Part shown: positions 8,484 to 16,619 of the stretch, piece by piece | How positions within the stretch are numbered: position 1 is the stretch's first letter | How the letters are laid out: every line of letters starts with the position of its first letter | Assembly: GCA_020718225.1 (NCBI GenBank) | Contig: DYSO01000012.1 | Location: 1 to 34,033 of the forward strand | Length of the DNA stretch: 34,033 bases | From: Draconibacterium orientale | GTDB lineage: Bacteria; Bacteroidota; Bacteroidia; Bacteroidales; FEN-979 | Direction of reading: 5' to 3' | Made by a program: the position numbers and the translations under genes | Notes under the pieces: generated by a model | What the model saw: only the letters and a program-made list of their open reading frames with translations | Told to the model about the DNA's origin: nothing | Database searches by the model: none

Positions 8484-10535
8484 ATGAAAAAAATCCTTTG
8501 GGTACTTTTACCTTTGACATTGTTTTTTTATCAGTGCACACAAAAAGACAATTTCAAACAATCCGGCAAATTGCAATTCATTAATCAGAAAACCATGGAT
8601 TCTGTGATATTCAAACTCACCCAAAAATACGGCAGCCCCGAAGCAGTGAGAATGGAAAAAGGGGTAAAGCAAATTGCTGCCCTGTGGGGCCAGAAGGATG
8701 GTTCGGAAGAAGCATTTGAATCATTTTGTCTTCAGTATTTTGTAGGGGACCCCGGAAAACGGGATCAATTATTCGACCGGTTAAGCAATAATTTCGAATC
8801 CATATTTGGTCATTTCAACATGATCAGCCTTGACCTGAAGCGGGGGATGCATTTAGATATCGGTGAGATGCTTGACATTGATCCGGTTTTTGCCGCTTAT
8901 GAACCTGGTTCACACTTTGCTGATGATTTTTTCGACAATAAACTGGCCTTCATTACAGCGCTTAATTTCCCTGCTTATTCCCTCAGTGAAAAGGAATCCC
9001 TTGGCCCGGAATGGACCCGGAAAGACTGGGCTTATGTGCGGATGGGGGATGTTTTCACTTCACGGATCCCGGCCAACGTCAATATAAAAGTTGCTGAAGC
9101 GCTCACAGCTTCTGATAATTACATCTCCAATTATAACATATATGTGGGCAACCTTGTCGATGATCAGATGAATAGCCACTTTCCCAAAGAGATGAAACTG
9201 ATCTCCCACTGGAACCTCAGGGATGAACTTAAGGCAAACTATTACAAAGGCGAAGCGGGTTTCCTGAAGCAGTCCATGATTTACCAGGTGATGCAGCGCA
9301 TCATCAACCAGGATATTCCCGAACCTGTTATCAACAATCCTGCATATCAATGGAACCCTTCCAACAATAAACTATACAAAGAGGGGAAAGAGGTTTCCGG
9401 GCCCCCGGAACCGGATACCAGATATCAATTCCTGCTGAACAACTTCAATGCGCTCCGTGAGGTTGACCCATACACGCCGATTTATCCTACCTATATTTTA
9501 CGTGCCTTTGATGCCGGAATGGAAATCCCGGAAGAGCAGGTCAGGAAACTGTTCACCGACCTATGTTCTTCGACCCAGGTAAAAGAGGTGGCCAACCTGA
9601 TCAGTCAAAGACTGGGCAGGCCATTGCAGCCCTTCGATATCTGGTACGACGGGTTCAAGGCCCGGAGTAACATGAATATGGAGGTGCTTGATAAAATTAC
9701 CCGGGACAAATATCCCGATACCCGGGCTTTCGAAGCCGACATTCCCAACATGCTGATCAAACTGGGGTTCAAACCCGAAAAAGCCAGGGAAATAGCCTCT
9801 CACATAACCGTTGATCCGGCACGGGGAAGCGGTCATGCCTGGGGGGCGCAAATGAAAGGCGACAAAGCCCATCTGCGTACCCGCATCGGAAAAGAGGGCA
9901 TGGATTATAAAGGCTACAACATTGCAATCCACGAACTGGGCCATAATGTTGAGCAGACAATAAGCCTCTATTTCGTTGACTACTACATGATGCAGGGAGT
10001 TCCCAACACCGCTTTTACCGAAGCCTTTGCATTTACCTTTCAGAAACGCGACCTCGAACTTCTTGGAATAAAAGACAACGATCCCAACAAAGAGGCCATG
10101 TCGGCCCTGGATAATTTCTGGGCCAGCTATGAAATCATGGGTGTTTCCCTCGTTGATATGGCTGTTTGGAAATGGTTGTACGAAAATCCCACCGCCACCA
10201 AAGAACAATTGAAAGAGACGGTAGTAAAAACAGCCATCGAAGTGTGGAACCAATACTATGCCCCGGTTTTTGGGATTAAAGACAGCCCGATCCTGGCCAT
10301 CTATTCACACATGATCGATAACCCTTTGTATCTATCCAATTATCCCGTCGGACATCTTATCGACTTTCAACTTGATCGGTTTCTTAAAGGAAAGAATTTC
10401 GCCGATGAAGCAATACGGATTTATTCGGCTGGAAGGTTAATTCCGCAACTCTGGATGAAACATGCCGTAGGCTCTGAAATCTCAATTATACCATTGCTTG
10501 ACGCAACGGACCAGGCCTTGAAAACCATCAGGTAA
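8484..10535 (+). CDS. Putative exported HExxH zinc metallopeptidase (gluzincin type)
   Basis: A 683-residue protein with a short hydrophobic signal (about 1-17) and Cys18 in FFYQC, an imperfect lipobox, so it may be a lipoprotein; the residues after Cys18, TQKDN, resemble surface-export signals of some Bacteroidetes lipoproteins. The zinc site is His483-Glu484-x-x-His487 (HELGH) with a probable third ligand Glu513 in FTEAFAF, 26 residues downstream, the arrangement seen in M3-like gluzincins. I could not assign the rest to a named family; M3-like is the best guess and M49 (dipeptidyl peptidase III) a weaker alternative, since its usual HExxGH hexapeptide is absent. Substrate unknown. It has its own promoter, and its last 8 bp overlap the end of convergent hutI. 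Confidence 0.75.
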   Translation: MKKILWVLLPLTLFFYQCTQKDNFKQSGKLQFINQKTMDSVIFKLTQKYGSPEAVRMEKGVKQIAALWGQKDGSEEAFESFCLQYFVGDPGKRDQLFDRLSNNFESIFGHFNMISLDLKRGMHLDIGEMLDIDPVFAAYEPGSHFADDFFDNKLAFITALNFPAYSLSEKESLGPEWTRKDWAYVRMGDVFTSRIPANVNIKVAEALTASDNYISNYNIYVGNLVDDQMNSHFPKEMKLISHWNLRDELKANYYKGEAGFLKQSMIYQVMQRIINQDIPEPVINNPAYQWNPSNNKLYKEGKEVSGPPEPDTRYQFLLNNFNALREVDPYTPIYPTYILRAFDAGMEIPEEQVRKLFTDLCSSTQVKEVANLISQRLGRPLQPFDIWYDGFKARSNMNMEVLDKITRDKYPDTRAFEADIPNMLIKLGFKPEKAREIASHITVDPARGSGHAWGAQMKGDKAHLRTRIGKEGMDYKGYNIAIHELGHNVEQTISLYFVDYYMMQGVPNTAFTEAFAFTFQKRDLELLGIKDNDPNKEAMSALDNFWASYEIMGVSLVDMAVWKWLYENPTATKEQLKETVVKTAIEVWNQYYAPVFGIKDSPILAIYSHMIDNPLYLSNYPVGHLIDFQLDRFLKGKNFADEAIRIYSAGRLIPQLWMKHAVGSEISIIPLLDATDQALKTIR

Positions 10536-11850
10536 AAACTGGTGAAACAACTTTTCCGTTCAGGATGACCGTTTCCACTTTGTTGCTCCCATAGGCATAA
10601 GGCATATATTCAACCGTTGGGATGGGGCAGGTTATAAAAACATTGGCCACTTTCCCTCTGGAAATAGAACCATAATCATCGCTTAAACCCATGGCATAAG
10701 CCCCGTTGAGCGTTACGGCATGAATCGCTTCAGCCGGGATCATTTTATACTTGATACAGGCCATGGAGAGGATAAATTGCATATTACCCGAAGGCGAAGA
10801 GCCGGGATTAAAATCAGAGGCCATGGCAACAGGAAGGCCGGCTTCTATCATCTTCCGTACCGGGGCATACTTCATTCCCAGGAAAAATGCAGCCCCCGGA
10901 AGAATGGTTGGCATGGTATCGCTCCCAAGCAAACATTGAATTTCTGTATCACCGGTAAACTCCAGGTGGTCCACGGAAAGTGCGTTGTATTTTACACCCA
11001 CCTGAATACCCCCTGAGTTAGCCAGTTCATTGGCATGGATTTTCGGGCGCATGCCATATTTCATACCTGCATTCAGTATCCGGTCGGTATCGGTAACCGT
11101 AAAAAATCCACGGTCACAGAAAACATCAATAAAATCGGCCAGCCCTTCCGCTGCAACAAGGGGTATCATTTCGCTGATAACCATATCGACAAATGCCTTC
11201 CGGTTACCCTTAAAACCGGCGGGAAGTGCATGGGCGCCTAAAAATGTGGGGACAATGGTTACTGGTGTCAGGCTTTTTAACTTTTTTATAACCCGGAGCA
11301 TTTTTAACTCATCTTCAACAGATAGTCCATAACCACTCTTAATCTCGACAGCGCCGGTACCCAGCATCATGATCTCACGCAGCCTTGCCAGGGCCTGCAT
11401 CACCAATTCTTCTTCAGATGCATCATGCAGGCGTGCAGCAGAATTTAAAATACCACCGCCACGGCGTGCAATCTCTTCATAACTTAACCCCCGGATTTTA
11501 TCGATATATTCAATTTCACGGCTCCCGGCATAGACAAGGTGGGTGTGACTGTCGCAAAAAGCAGGAAATACCATTTTCCCGGCAGCATTAATGATGGTGA
11601 CCGGCGGAGGGGAACCGGAGCCCTCTGCCCGATTTCCCTCCGATTTGAATCCAATATATCCGGAGGTAAGGTTTTTCAATTCCATCTCATCCGCAGGCAT
11701 CTCGCCGTAATCCCGGATGCGGTCATTTTCAATATAAAGCCAGCCATTCCGGATGGTTGGGAGTGTCGACATAGCCGCACCGGCAATTTTTGGCCCGGGG
11801 TTATCCCCGGCCTGGATGAGTTCCTTGATATTGGTAATGAGGATTGCCAT
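10528..11850 (-). CDS. hutI: Imidazolonepropionase
   Basis: A 440-residue amidohydrolase of the HutI family, which opens imidazolone-5-propionate to N-formimino-L-glutamate in histidine degradation. Metal and active-site motifs are DSHTHLVYAG (100-109; His102, His104), the segment with His207 (GAHALP), KIHANELANSGG (270-281; His272) and SDFNPGS (345-351; Asp346). A non-conserved, Gly/Ser/Pro-rich stretch at about 64-83 looks like a lineage-specific loop. No hutH, hutU or ftcD is nearby. The gene starts 11 bp after a stand-alone IS1595-type zinc-ribbon protein, so the two are probably cotranscribed, and it converges on the metallopeptidase with an 8-bp overlap. Confidence 0.95.
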   Translation of the reverse strand: MAILITNIKELIQAGDNPGPKIAGAAMSTLPTIRNGWLYIENDRIRDYGEMPADEMELKNLTSGYIGFKSEGNRAEGSGSPPPVTIINAAGKMVFPAFCDSHTHLVYAGSREIEYIDKIRGLSYEEIARRGGGILNSAARLHDASEEELVMQALARLREIMMLGTGAVEIKSGYGLSVEDELKMLRVIKKLKSLTPVTIVPTFLGAHALPAGFKGNRKAFVDMVISEMIPLVAAEGLADFIDVFCDRGFFTVTDTDRILNAGMKYGMRPKIHANELANSGGIQVGVKYNALSVDHLEFTGDTEIQCLLGSDTMPTILPGAAFFLGMKYAPVRKMIEAGLPVAMASDFNPGSSPSGNMQFILSMACIKYKMIPAEAIHAVTLNGAYAMGLSDDYGSISRGKVANVFITCPIPTVEYMPYAYGSNKVETVILNGKVVSPVFT

Positions 11851-11861
11851 GGGAAGAAGAA

Positions 11862-12284
11862 TTATCTTCCAGTAAAATTACTTTTATTTTCTGTATAAAG
11901 GATATCGATTTTCCCCAGATTATGGATGCAATCCATGAGGCGTGTCTTTAACTTCCAACAAGTCATCTGCCTGAGATCGATCCGCCGCGATAATTCATAA
12001 GTGGATATGGAGGGATCGTTACATACCATGGAAACAATACGGAAAGCCTCCGGTAATGGAATGTGACAGCGATGAAAGATTGTATTTGCCGTTGCCGATT
12101 CATCGTGCTTACATCGGGTACACCGGCGTGAAAAGGGTGTTTTTCCTTTACAATAATTGGTATGCCCGCATTTCTTACAAACAAACCCTGTCTCCCATTT
12201 TTTTTCTGCAATAAAATTTAAACAATCCTCTTCGGAAAGAGAATCCACGGAAATTTCTTTAATATCAAGCTTTAGAAAATTCAT
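11862..12284 (-). CDS. Stand-alone IS1595-type zinc-ribbon/HTH protein (transposase-derived)
   Basis: A 140-residue protein resembling only the N-terminus of IS1595-family transposases: a helical DExCL-type segment (SEEDCLNFIAEKKW, 17-30), a zinc ribbon with Cys36, Cys39, Cys55 and Cys58, a TIFH motif (68-71), and a helix-turn-helix (TYELSRRIDLRQMTCW, 95-110). The DDE catalytic domain is absent and the frame ends at a normal stop, with hutI 11 bp further. I chose the ATG at 12284: the open frame reaches a TTG at 12326, but a -7 box (12314-12321) lies inside that extension. It may be a domesticated DNA-binding protein or an IS remnant. No terminal inverted repeats were seen. Confidence 0.75.
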   Translation of the reverse strand: MNFLKLDIKEISVDSLSEEDCLNFIAEKKWETGFVCKKCGHTNYCKGKTPFSRRCTRCKHDESATANTIFHRCHIPLPEAFRIVSMVCNDPSISTYELSRRIDLRQMTCWKLKTRLMDCIHNLGKIDILYTENKSNFTGR

Positions 12285-12313
12285 ATTTCCAACACGTTGA
12301 AAAAAATCTTTTG

Positions 12314-12321
12314 CAAAAATA
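12314..12321 (-). promoter_or_regulatory. Predicted -7 box of the zinc-ribbon/hutI unit
   Basis: TATTTTTG on the minus strand matches TAnnTTTG, 29 bp upstream of the chosen ATG. It argues against the upstream TTG start because the transcript would begin downstream of that codon. Confidence 0.4.
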
Positions 12322-12365
12322 ATCAAATTAGTGATATTTATGCGATTTATTTACAAAAAACTTTT

Positions 12366-12373
12366 TATCTTTG
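12366..12373 (+). promoter_or_regulatory. Predicted -7 box of the thioredoxin pair
   Basis: TATCTTTG matches TAnnTTTG, 25 bp before the first thioredoxin ATG. It is divergent from the box at 12314-12321. Confidence 0.45.
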
Positions 12374-12398
12374 CAGCGTCATTTAAAAAAATCACTTT

Positions 12399-12863
12399 AT
12401 GAAAAAACTAACCATTCTCCTATTTTTTCTGAGTTCTTTAACGGTCAGCGCCTGTAGCGGTAACGCCGGCGCCAATGATGAAGTGAAAGACAACAGCAAT
12501 GCTGAAGTTATTCACCTGACCGCTGAGTCATTTCAAAAACTGGTATGGGATTATAAAAAGAATCCCCAGCAATGGATCTACAAAGGGGATCAACCGTGTA
12601 TCATCGATTTTTATGCCGACTGGTGCCGCCCCTGCAAAATGATTGCCCCGATCATGGTAGAATTATCCAATGAATACAAGGGAAAAGTAAAAATATATAA
12701 GATTAATACCGAACAACAGCGCGAATTGGCGCAGTTGTTCAACATCACATCCATCCCGGCAGTTTTGTTTATTCCTAAAAACGGAAAACCGCAGATGTCG
12801 GTCGGCGCGATGCAAAAAGCAGGCTATGTGGATGCAATAAAAAATGTATTACAGGTAAAATAA
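12399..12863 (+). CDS. Exported thioredoxin-fold lipoprotein with WCRPC active site
   Basis: A 154-residue protein with a lipoprotein signal (MKKLTILLFFLSS, lipobox VSAC, Cys19), a short Asn/Asp-rich linker, and a thioredoxin domain (about 38-152). The active site is Trp75-Cys76-Arg77-Pro78-Cys79, with Arg in place of the usual Gly, and a cis-proline in SIPAV. It should be a periplasmic, membrane-anchored thiol-disulfide oxidoreductase. It is closely related to the next gene, including the unusual stretch before the fold in which an aromatic-rich segment precedes PCIIDFYADWC, so the pair arose by duplication with one copy gaining or losing an export signal. Confidence 0.9.
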   Translation: MKKLTILLFFLSSLTVSACSGNAGANDEVKDNSNAEVIHLTAESFQKLVWDYKKNPQQWIYKGDQPCIIDFYADWCRPCKMIAPIMVELSNEYKGKVKIYKINTEQQRELAQLFNITSIPAVLFIPKNGKPQMSVGAMQKAGYVDAIKNVLQVK

Positions 12864-12894
12864 ATCACGAATTTCAATTTAAAACTGATCAATC

Positions 12895-13257
12895 ATGGCA
12901 ATAGAACATTTAACCAAAGAGACTTTTTTGGAAAAAGTCTTTAATTTTGAAAAAAACCAGGAATGGAAATATGAAGGTTCCATCCCATGCATTATTGATT
13001 TTTACGCTGATTGGTGCGGTCCCTGCAAAATGGTTGCACCTATTCTTGAGGAACTGTCAAAAGAGTATGAAGGCAAGATCAATGTATATAAAATCGATAC
13101 GGAAGCAGAGCAGGAACTGGCAGGCGCTTTTGGCATCCGCAGTATTCCTTCCATGCTGTTTGTTCCAATGAATGAGCAACCCCAAATGGCAGTAGGGGCG
13201 CTTCCAAAAGATTCCCTGAAAAAAGCAATCGGCGACGTTTTACTTAAAATGAATTAA
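12895..13257 (+). CDS. Cytoplasmic thioredoxin
   Basis: A 120-residue thioredoxin with the standard Trp40-Cys41-Gly-Pro-Cys44 site, DFYADW before it and the cis-proline in SIPSM. It has no signal peptide, so it should act in the cytoplasm as a general disulfide reductant, possibly also for the CysH enzyme encoded here. The start is the ATG 31 bp after the exported paralogue's stop, and the two probably form one transcript that ends at the hairpin at 13279-13313. The gene symbol trxA would fit by function, but the genome may hold several paralogues. Confidence 0.92.
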   Translation: MAIEHLTKETFLEKVFNFEKNQEWKYEGSIPCIIDFYADWCGPCKMVAPILEELSKEYEGKINVYKIDTEAEQELAGAFGIRSIPSMLFVPMNEQPQMAVGALPKDSLKKAIGDVLLKMN

Positions 13258-13278
13258 AACCGTTTTCATTCGTGATCA

Positions 13279-13313
13279 GGGGCCGGCAAAATTTTTATAA
13301 TTTTGCCGGCCCC
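13279..13313. terminator. Perfect 14-bp hairpin after the thioredoxin genes
   Basis: GGGGCCGGCAAAAT (13279-13292) and its exact reverse complement (13300-13313) are separated by a 7-nt loop. A short T-rich stretch follows (CTGCTTTT). The stem is strong and sits 22 bp after the thioredoxin stop. The right arm and loop also contain TAATTTTG, the likely -7 box of the next gene. Confidence 0.6.
13298..13305 (+). promoter_or_regulatory. Predicted -7 box of the WbqC-like gene, inside the hairpin
   Basis: TAATTTTG matches TAnnTTTG, 22 bp before the ATG at 13328. It overlaps the loop and right arm of the terminator-like hairpin. Confidence 0.35.
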
Positions 13314-13327
13314 TGCTTTTATGTCCT

Positions 13328-13951
13328 ATGATCTTTTCAACCGCATATCTTCCATCCATCGGATACATGGCTGAAATTATCCGGGATAACACCATTGTTG
13401 TTGACGTTTGTGAAACCTATAAAAAACAAACCTGCCGTAACCATTGTACCATATACGGGCCCAACGGGAAGCAAACCCTGTCCATTCCCGTACTCAGGGC
13501 CGACGGAAAACGAACCCTTACAAGGGATATCCGGATATCCTGTCATCAATCGTGGCAAAAAAATCACTGGCGGTCCATTGAAACTGCTTACAACAATTCA
13601 CCATACTTTCTCTATTACCAGGACACCTTTGCCCCTTTTTATAAAAATAAATACACCTATCTGATTGATTTTAATGCTGAATTGCTTCTTCGGGTACTGA
13701 AACTTCTGAAAATCGAACGCCCATTGGTTTTTAGCGATGATTTCATCCGGGATGATTTCCTTCATCATCGTGAGATGCTGGTATCCAAAAAAACAATATT
13801 CGATAATCCTTTTTATCTGCAACCTTTTTCTTCCAAATCGGGATTCATCCCAAATCTATCCATTATTGACTGTTTATTTAACTTAGGCCCTGAAACTTCC
13901 GGGTATCTCCATGGTCTGGGTTCATTCTTTTTTAACTCCAACGCTAAATGA
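13328..13951 (+). CDS. WbqC-like family protein
   Basis: A 207-residue protein with the WbqC-family pattern: an N-terminal YLPSIGYMAEI (7-17), then NHCTIYGPNGKQTLSIPV (38-55), and the conserved WRSIETAYNNSPYF (81-94) followed by YYQDTFAPFY. WbqC-like proteins occur in O-antigen or polysaccharide loci and in isolated positions in Bacteroidetes; their biochemical activity is not established. No polysaccharide genes flank it here. I chose the second of two overlapping ATGs (13321 and 13328) because only the one at 13328 is in frame. It ends 41 bp before the feoAB start and has its own -7 box. Confidence 0.85.
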   Translation: MIFSTAYLPSIGYMAEIIRDNTIVVDVCETYKKQTCRNHCTIYGPNGKQTLSIPVLRADGKRTLTRDIRISCHQSWQKNHWRSIETAYNNSPYFLYYQDTFAPFYKNKYTYLIDFNAELLLRVLKLLKIERPLVFSDDFIRDDFLHHREMLVSKKTIFDNPFYLQPFSSKSGFIPNLSIIDCLFNLGPETSGYLHGLGSFFFNSNAK

Positions 13952-13962
13952 AACAAAAACAC

Positions 13963-13970
13963 TATCTTTG
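13963..13970 (+). promoter_or_regulatory. Predicted -7 box of feoAB
   Basis: TATCTTTG matches TAnnTTTG, 22 bp before the TTG start at 13993. The transcript would start around 13976-13978, which supports use of that TTG. Confidence 0.45.
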
Positions 13971-13992
13971 CCTTAATTTAATCTAAATAAGA

Positions 13993-16398
13993 TTGTCAAC
14001 ATTATTTGACCTTCCCCAAGGGGCATCGGGAATAATTACAAAAGTAAGGGGACGTGGCGCATTCCGCAAACGCATCACGGAGATGGGTTTTGTTAAAGGC
14101 AAGAGGGTCACAGTGATTAAATCTGCTCCGTTGCAAGATCCTGTGGAATATAAAATTTTGGGATACCATGTTTCATTACGTCATAGCGAGGCACGGTTAA
14201 TCGAGATCGATGAGGCGGCTGATGACCTGAATCCGTTGGTGTATTCAAATCAACAATTGGCTTTCAGGGAACTTTTCCCACAGGGAACAACCGGAATTTC
14301 GGATGGGAAAAAAGAGAAGGTGATTGATGTTGCCCTGGTTGGAAATCCGAATTGTGGAAAGACAACCCTGTTTAATGTTGCTTCAGGTTCCCATGAAAGG
14401 GTCGGTAACTTCAGCGGGGTTACAGTCGAATCAAAAAATGCAAAATTCAAAAAATCCGGTTACACATTCAATATCACAGATTTACCAGGCACATACTCCC
14501 TCACCGCTTATTCGCCTGAAGAATTATTTGTACGGCAACACATCTTTGAAAAAGTACCCGATGTGGTTGTCAATGTCATCGACGGTTCCAATCTGGAACG
14601 AAACCTTTTTCTCACGACCCAGCTCATCGATATGGATATCCGGGTTATCATTGCCCTGAACATGTACGATGAATTCGAGGATACAGGCCATTTACTCGAT
14701 GTGGATGCCCTGGGTCAATTGCTCGGAATTCCCGTTGTTCCAACCATCGGGTCAAAAGGGATTGGCATCCAAACGCTCTTCGACCGGATCATTGATGTTT
14801 ACGAAGATCGTGATCCCGTGGTAAGGCATGTCCATATCAATTATGGATCCGACCTCGAAAAAGCCATGCATAAGATACAGGATGTCCTGTGGAAAGACCA
14901 GGGCCTGACCGACCGGATTTCATCCAGATATCTCAGCATCAAACTTCTTGAAAGAGATGAAGAGATACATGATGCATTGCGGTCATCCACCCAATGTGAA
15001 GCTGTTTTAAGTATTGTCAGTAATGAAATTCATCATCTTGAATCCAACTTCCGGGAAGATGTCGCTACTCTTGTTGCGGATGCCAAGTATGGGTTTATTG
15101 CCGGGGCGCTGAAGGAAACCATGACCCCCAGCAGGAAAAAGCAACCGGATAAAACCACCAGCGAACGCATTGACCACTTTCTGACCCACCGGTTTTTCGG
15201 GTTTCCGATTTTTCTCTTTTTCCTTTGGTTGATGTTCCAGGCAACATTTACGCTTGGCGATTATCCAAAGAGCTGGATTGAAGGGGGGGTATCCTGGATT
15301 GGCGAACAAACAACAACGCTTTTACCCGGCGGGCCCGTGCGGGATTTATTGGTCGACGGGATAATCAATGGTGTTGGGAGTGTTGTCGTTTTCCTTCCCA
15401 ATATTTTAATTCTGTTTTTTTTAATATCCATCATGGAAGATACGGGTTATATGGCCCGTGCTGCTTTTATTATGGATAAACTGATGCATAAAATCGGCCT
15501 CCATGGTCAGTCGTTTATACCGCTCATTATGGGGTTCGGTTGTAATGTCCCTGCCATTATGGCCACACGGACGCTCAAAGACCGCAACGACCGGCTACTC
15601 ACCATGCTGATCAATCCGTTTATGTCGTGCAGCGCGCGGTTACCGGTATATATATTGATCGCCGGGATAATTTTTCCAAAATATGCGGGCAGTATCATCT
15701 TTGGCCTCTATCTGACCGGAATTTTATTGGCTGTGCTGGTATCTGTGGTCTTAAAAAAAACCCTCTTTAAAAATAAAGGCGCCCCTTTTGTTCTCGAATT
15801 ACCACCTTACCGTATGCCGACTTTACGGGTTAGTTTACGACACATGTGGGAGAAAGGGGGCCAGTATCTTCAAAAAATGGGGGGGGTCATCCTTATTGCA
15901 GTTATTCTGATATGGGCGCTTGAATATTTTCCCGCAGGAGGCAAAGTCAGCCGTGATGAACGGTTAAAACAATCGTATATCGGGAAAATAGGGAGGACTA
16001 TTGAACCGGTAATTGCCCCGCTTGGGTTCGACTGGAGGATGGGAATCAGTTTGATTACAGGGGCCGCTTCCAAGGAGGTCGTGGTAAGTACCATGGGTGT
16101 TTTATACGGAACAAACCGTTACGATGAAAAAATCGGGGAACGGAACCTCAACACGGAACTTAAAGAAGCTACTTATCAGGATGGAATAAAAAAAGGTCAG
16201 AAAATATTTACCCCGCTCACAGGGATCTCTTACCTGCTTTTTATTCTGATTTATATGCCATGCGTCGCTGTTGTGGCAGTGGTAACACGGGAATCCGGAA
16301 GCTGGAAATGGGCCCTCTTCCTGATAACCTATACAACGGCGCTTGCCTGGATTATTTCTTTTACGGTTTACCAGGTTGGAAGCTTGATATTTATTTAA
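13993..16398 (+). CDS. feoB: FeoA-FeoB fusion, ferrous iron transporter
   Basis: An 801-residue protein. A FeoA/SH3-like domain (about 1-75, MGFVKGKRV) is joined by a linker to the FeoB G domain: G1 GNPNCGKTT (117-125), G2 around Thr144 (SGVTVE), G3 DLPG (163-166) and G4 NMYD (223-226). The C-terminal half holds the Gate-type membrane segments, including MGFGCNVPAIMATRTL and the second conserved pore segment near ASKEVVVSTMGVLYG. It imports Fe(II) across the inner membrane. The start codon is TTG, since an in-frame stop lies two codons upstream and the next ATG would cut into FeoA. FeoA-FeoB fusions are known in this phylum. A small Cys-rich partner gene follows after 1 bp. Confidence 0.96.
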   Translation: MSTLFDLPQGASGIITKVRGRGAFRKRITEMGFVKGKRVTVIKSAPLQDPVEYKILGYHVSLRHSEARLIEIDEAADDLNPLVYSNQQLAFRELFPQGTTGISDGKKEKVIDVALVGNPNCGKTTLFNVASGSHERVGNFSGVTVESKNAKFKKSGYTFNITDLPGTYSLTAYSPEELFVRQHIFEKVPDVVVNVIDGSNLERNLFLTTQLIDMDIRVIIALNMYDEFEDTGHLLDVDALGQLLGIPVVPTIGSKGIGIQTLFDRIIDVYEDRDPVVRHVHINYGSDLEKAMHKIQDVLWKDQGLTDRISSRYLSIKLLERDEEIHDALRSSTQCEAVLSIVSNEIHHLESNFREDVATLVADAKYGFIAGALKETMTPSRKKQPDKTTSERIDHFLTHRFFGFPIFLFFLWLMFQATFTLGDYPKSWIEGGVSWIGEQTTTLLPGGPVRDLLVDGIINGVGSVVVFLPNILILFFLISIMEDTGYMARAAFIMDKLMHKIGLHGQSFIPLIMGFGCNVPAIMATRTLKDRNDRLLTMLINPFMSCSARLPVYILIAGIIFPKYAGSIIFGLYLTGILLAVLVSVVLKKTLFKNKGAPFVLELPPYRMPTLRVSLRHMWEKGGQYLQKMGGVILIAVILIWALEYFPAGGKVSRDERLKQSYIGKIGRTIEPVIAPLGFDWRMGISLITGAASKEVVVSTMGVLYGTNRYDEKIGERNLNTELKEATYQDGIKKGQKIFTPLTGISYLLFILIYMPCVAVVAVVTRESGSWKWALFLITYTTALAWIISFTVYQVGSLIFI

Positions 16399-16399
16399 C

Positions 16400-16609
16400 A
16401 TGGACTATCAGTATATTTTAGTCGGGTTTATTGTTGCCTTTTCCGCTCTTGTTATGTTACGTAACCTGTACCGGTTTTTTGTTAATCCATTGGACCACTG
16501 CCAGGGATGTAATCAAAGCGGTGGTGCATGTGCGCTTTCTGACCTTAAAAAAGAGATGAAAGGAAACAAAATCAAAAATCAAAAATCAATCCATAAAAAT
16601 CACTCCTAA
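16400..16609 (+). CDS. FeoB-associated Cys-rich membrane protein
   Basis: A 69-residue protein: one membrane helix (about 4-22), then an RNLYRFF segment and a cytoplasmic Cys cluster, CQGC (34-37) and a further Cys in GGACAL. This matches the small FeoB-associated Cys-rich proteins that commonly follow feoB. It begins 1 bp after the feoAB stop, so translation is likely coupled. It may bind iron or an Fe-S cluster and tune FeoB; the role is not established. The tail, from about residue 57, is coded by three perfect AAAATCA heptamers (16568-16588), and this part of the protein is Lys/Asn-rich and unlikely to be conserved. Confidence 0.82.
   Translation: MDYQYILVGFIVAFSALVMLRNLYRFFVNPLDHCQGCNQSGGACALSDLKKEMKGNKIKNQKSIHKNHS
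16568..16588. repeat. Three AAAATCA heptamers in the feo small-gene tail
   Basis: Three exact tandem copies of AAAATCA lie within the last 15 codons of the Cys-rich gene. Loss or gain of one unit would shift the frame and change the C-terminus. Confidence 0.7.
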
Positions 16610-16619
16610 ATTCATACAA

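Noticed and set aside
9561-10253. A 230-codon minus-strand ORF
   Set aside because: It is antisense to the HELGH region of the metallopeptidase; the plus strand carries the catalytic motif and a promoter.
11862-12284. A complete IS1595 insertion sequence
   Set aside because: The DDE domain is absent and no terminal inverted repeats or target duplication were seen around the gene.
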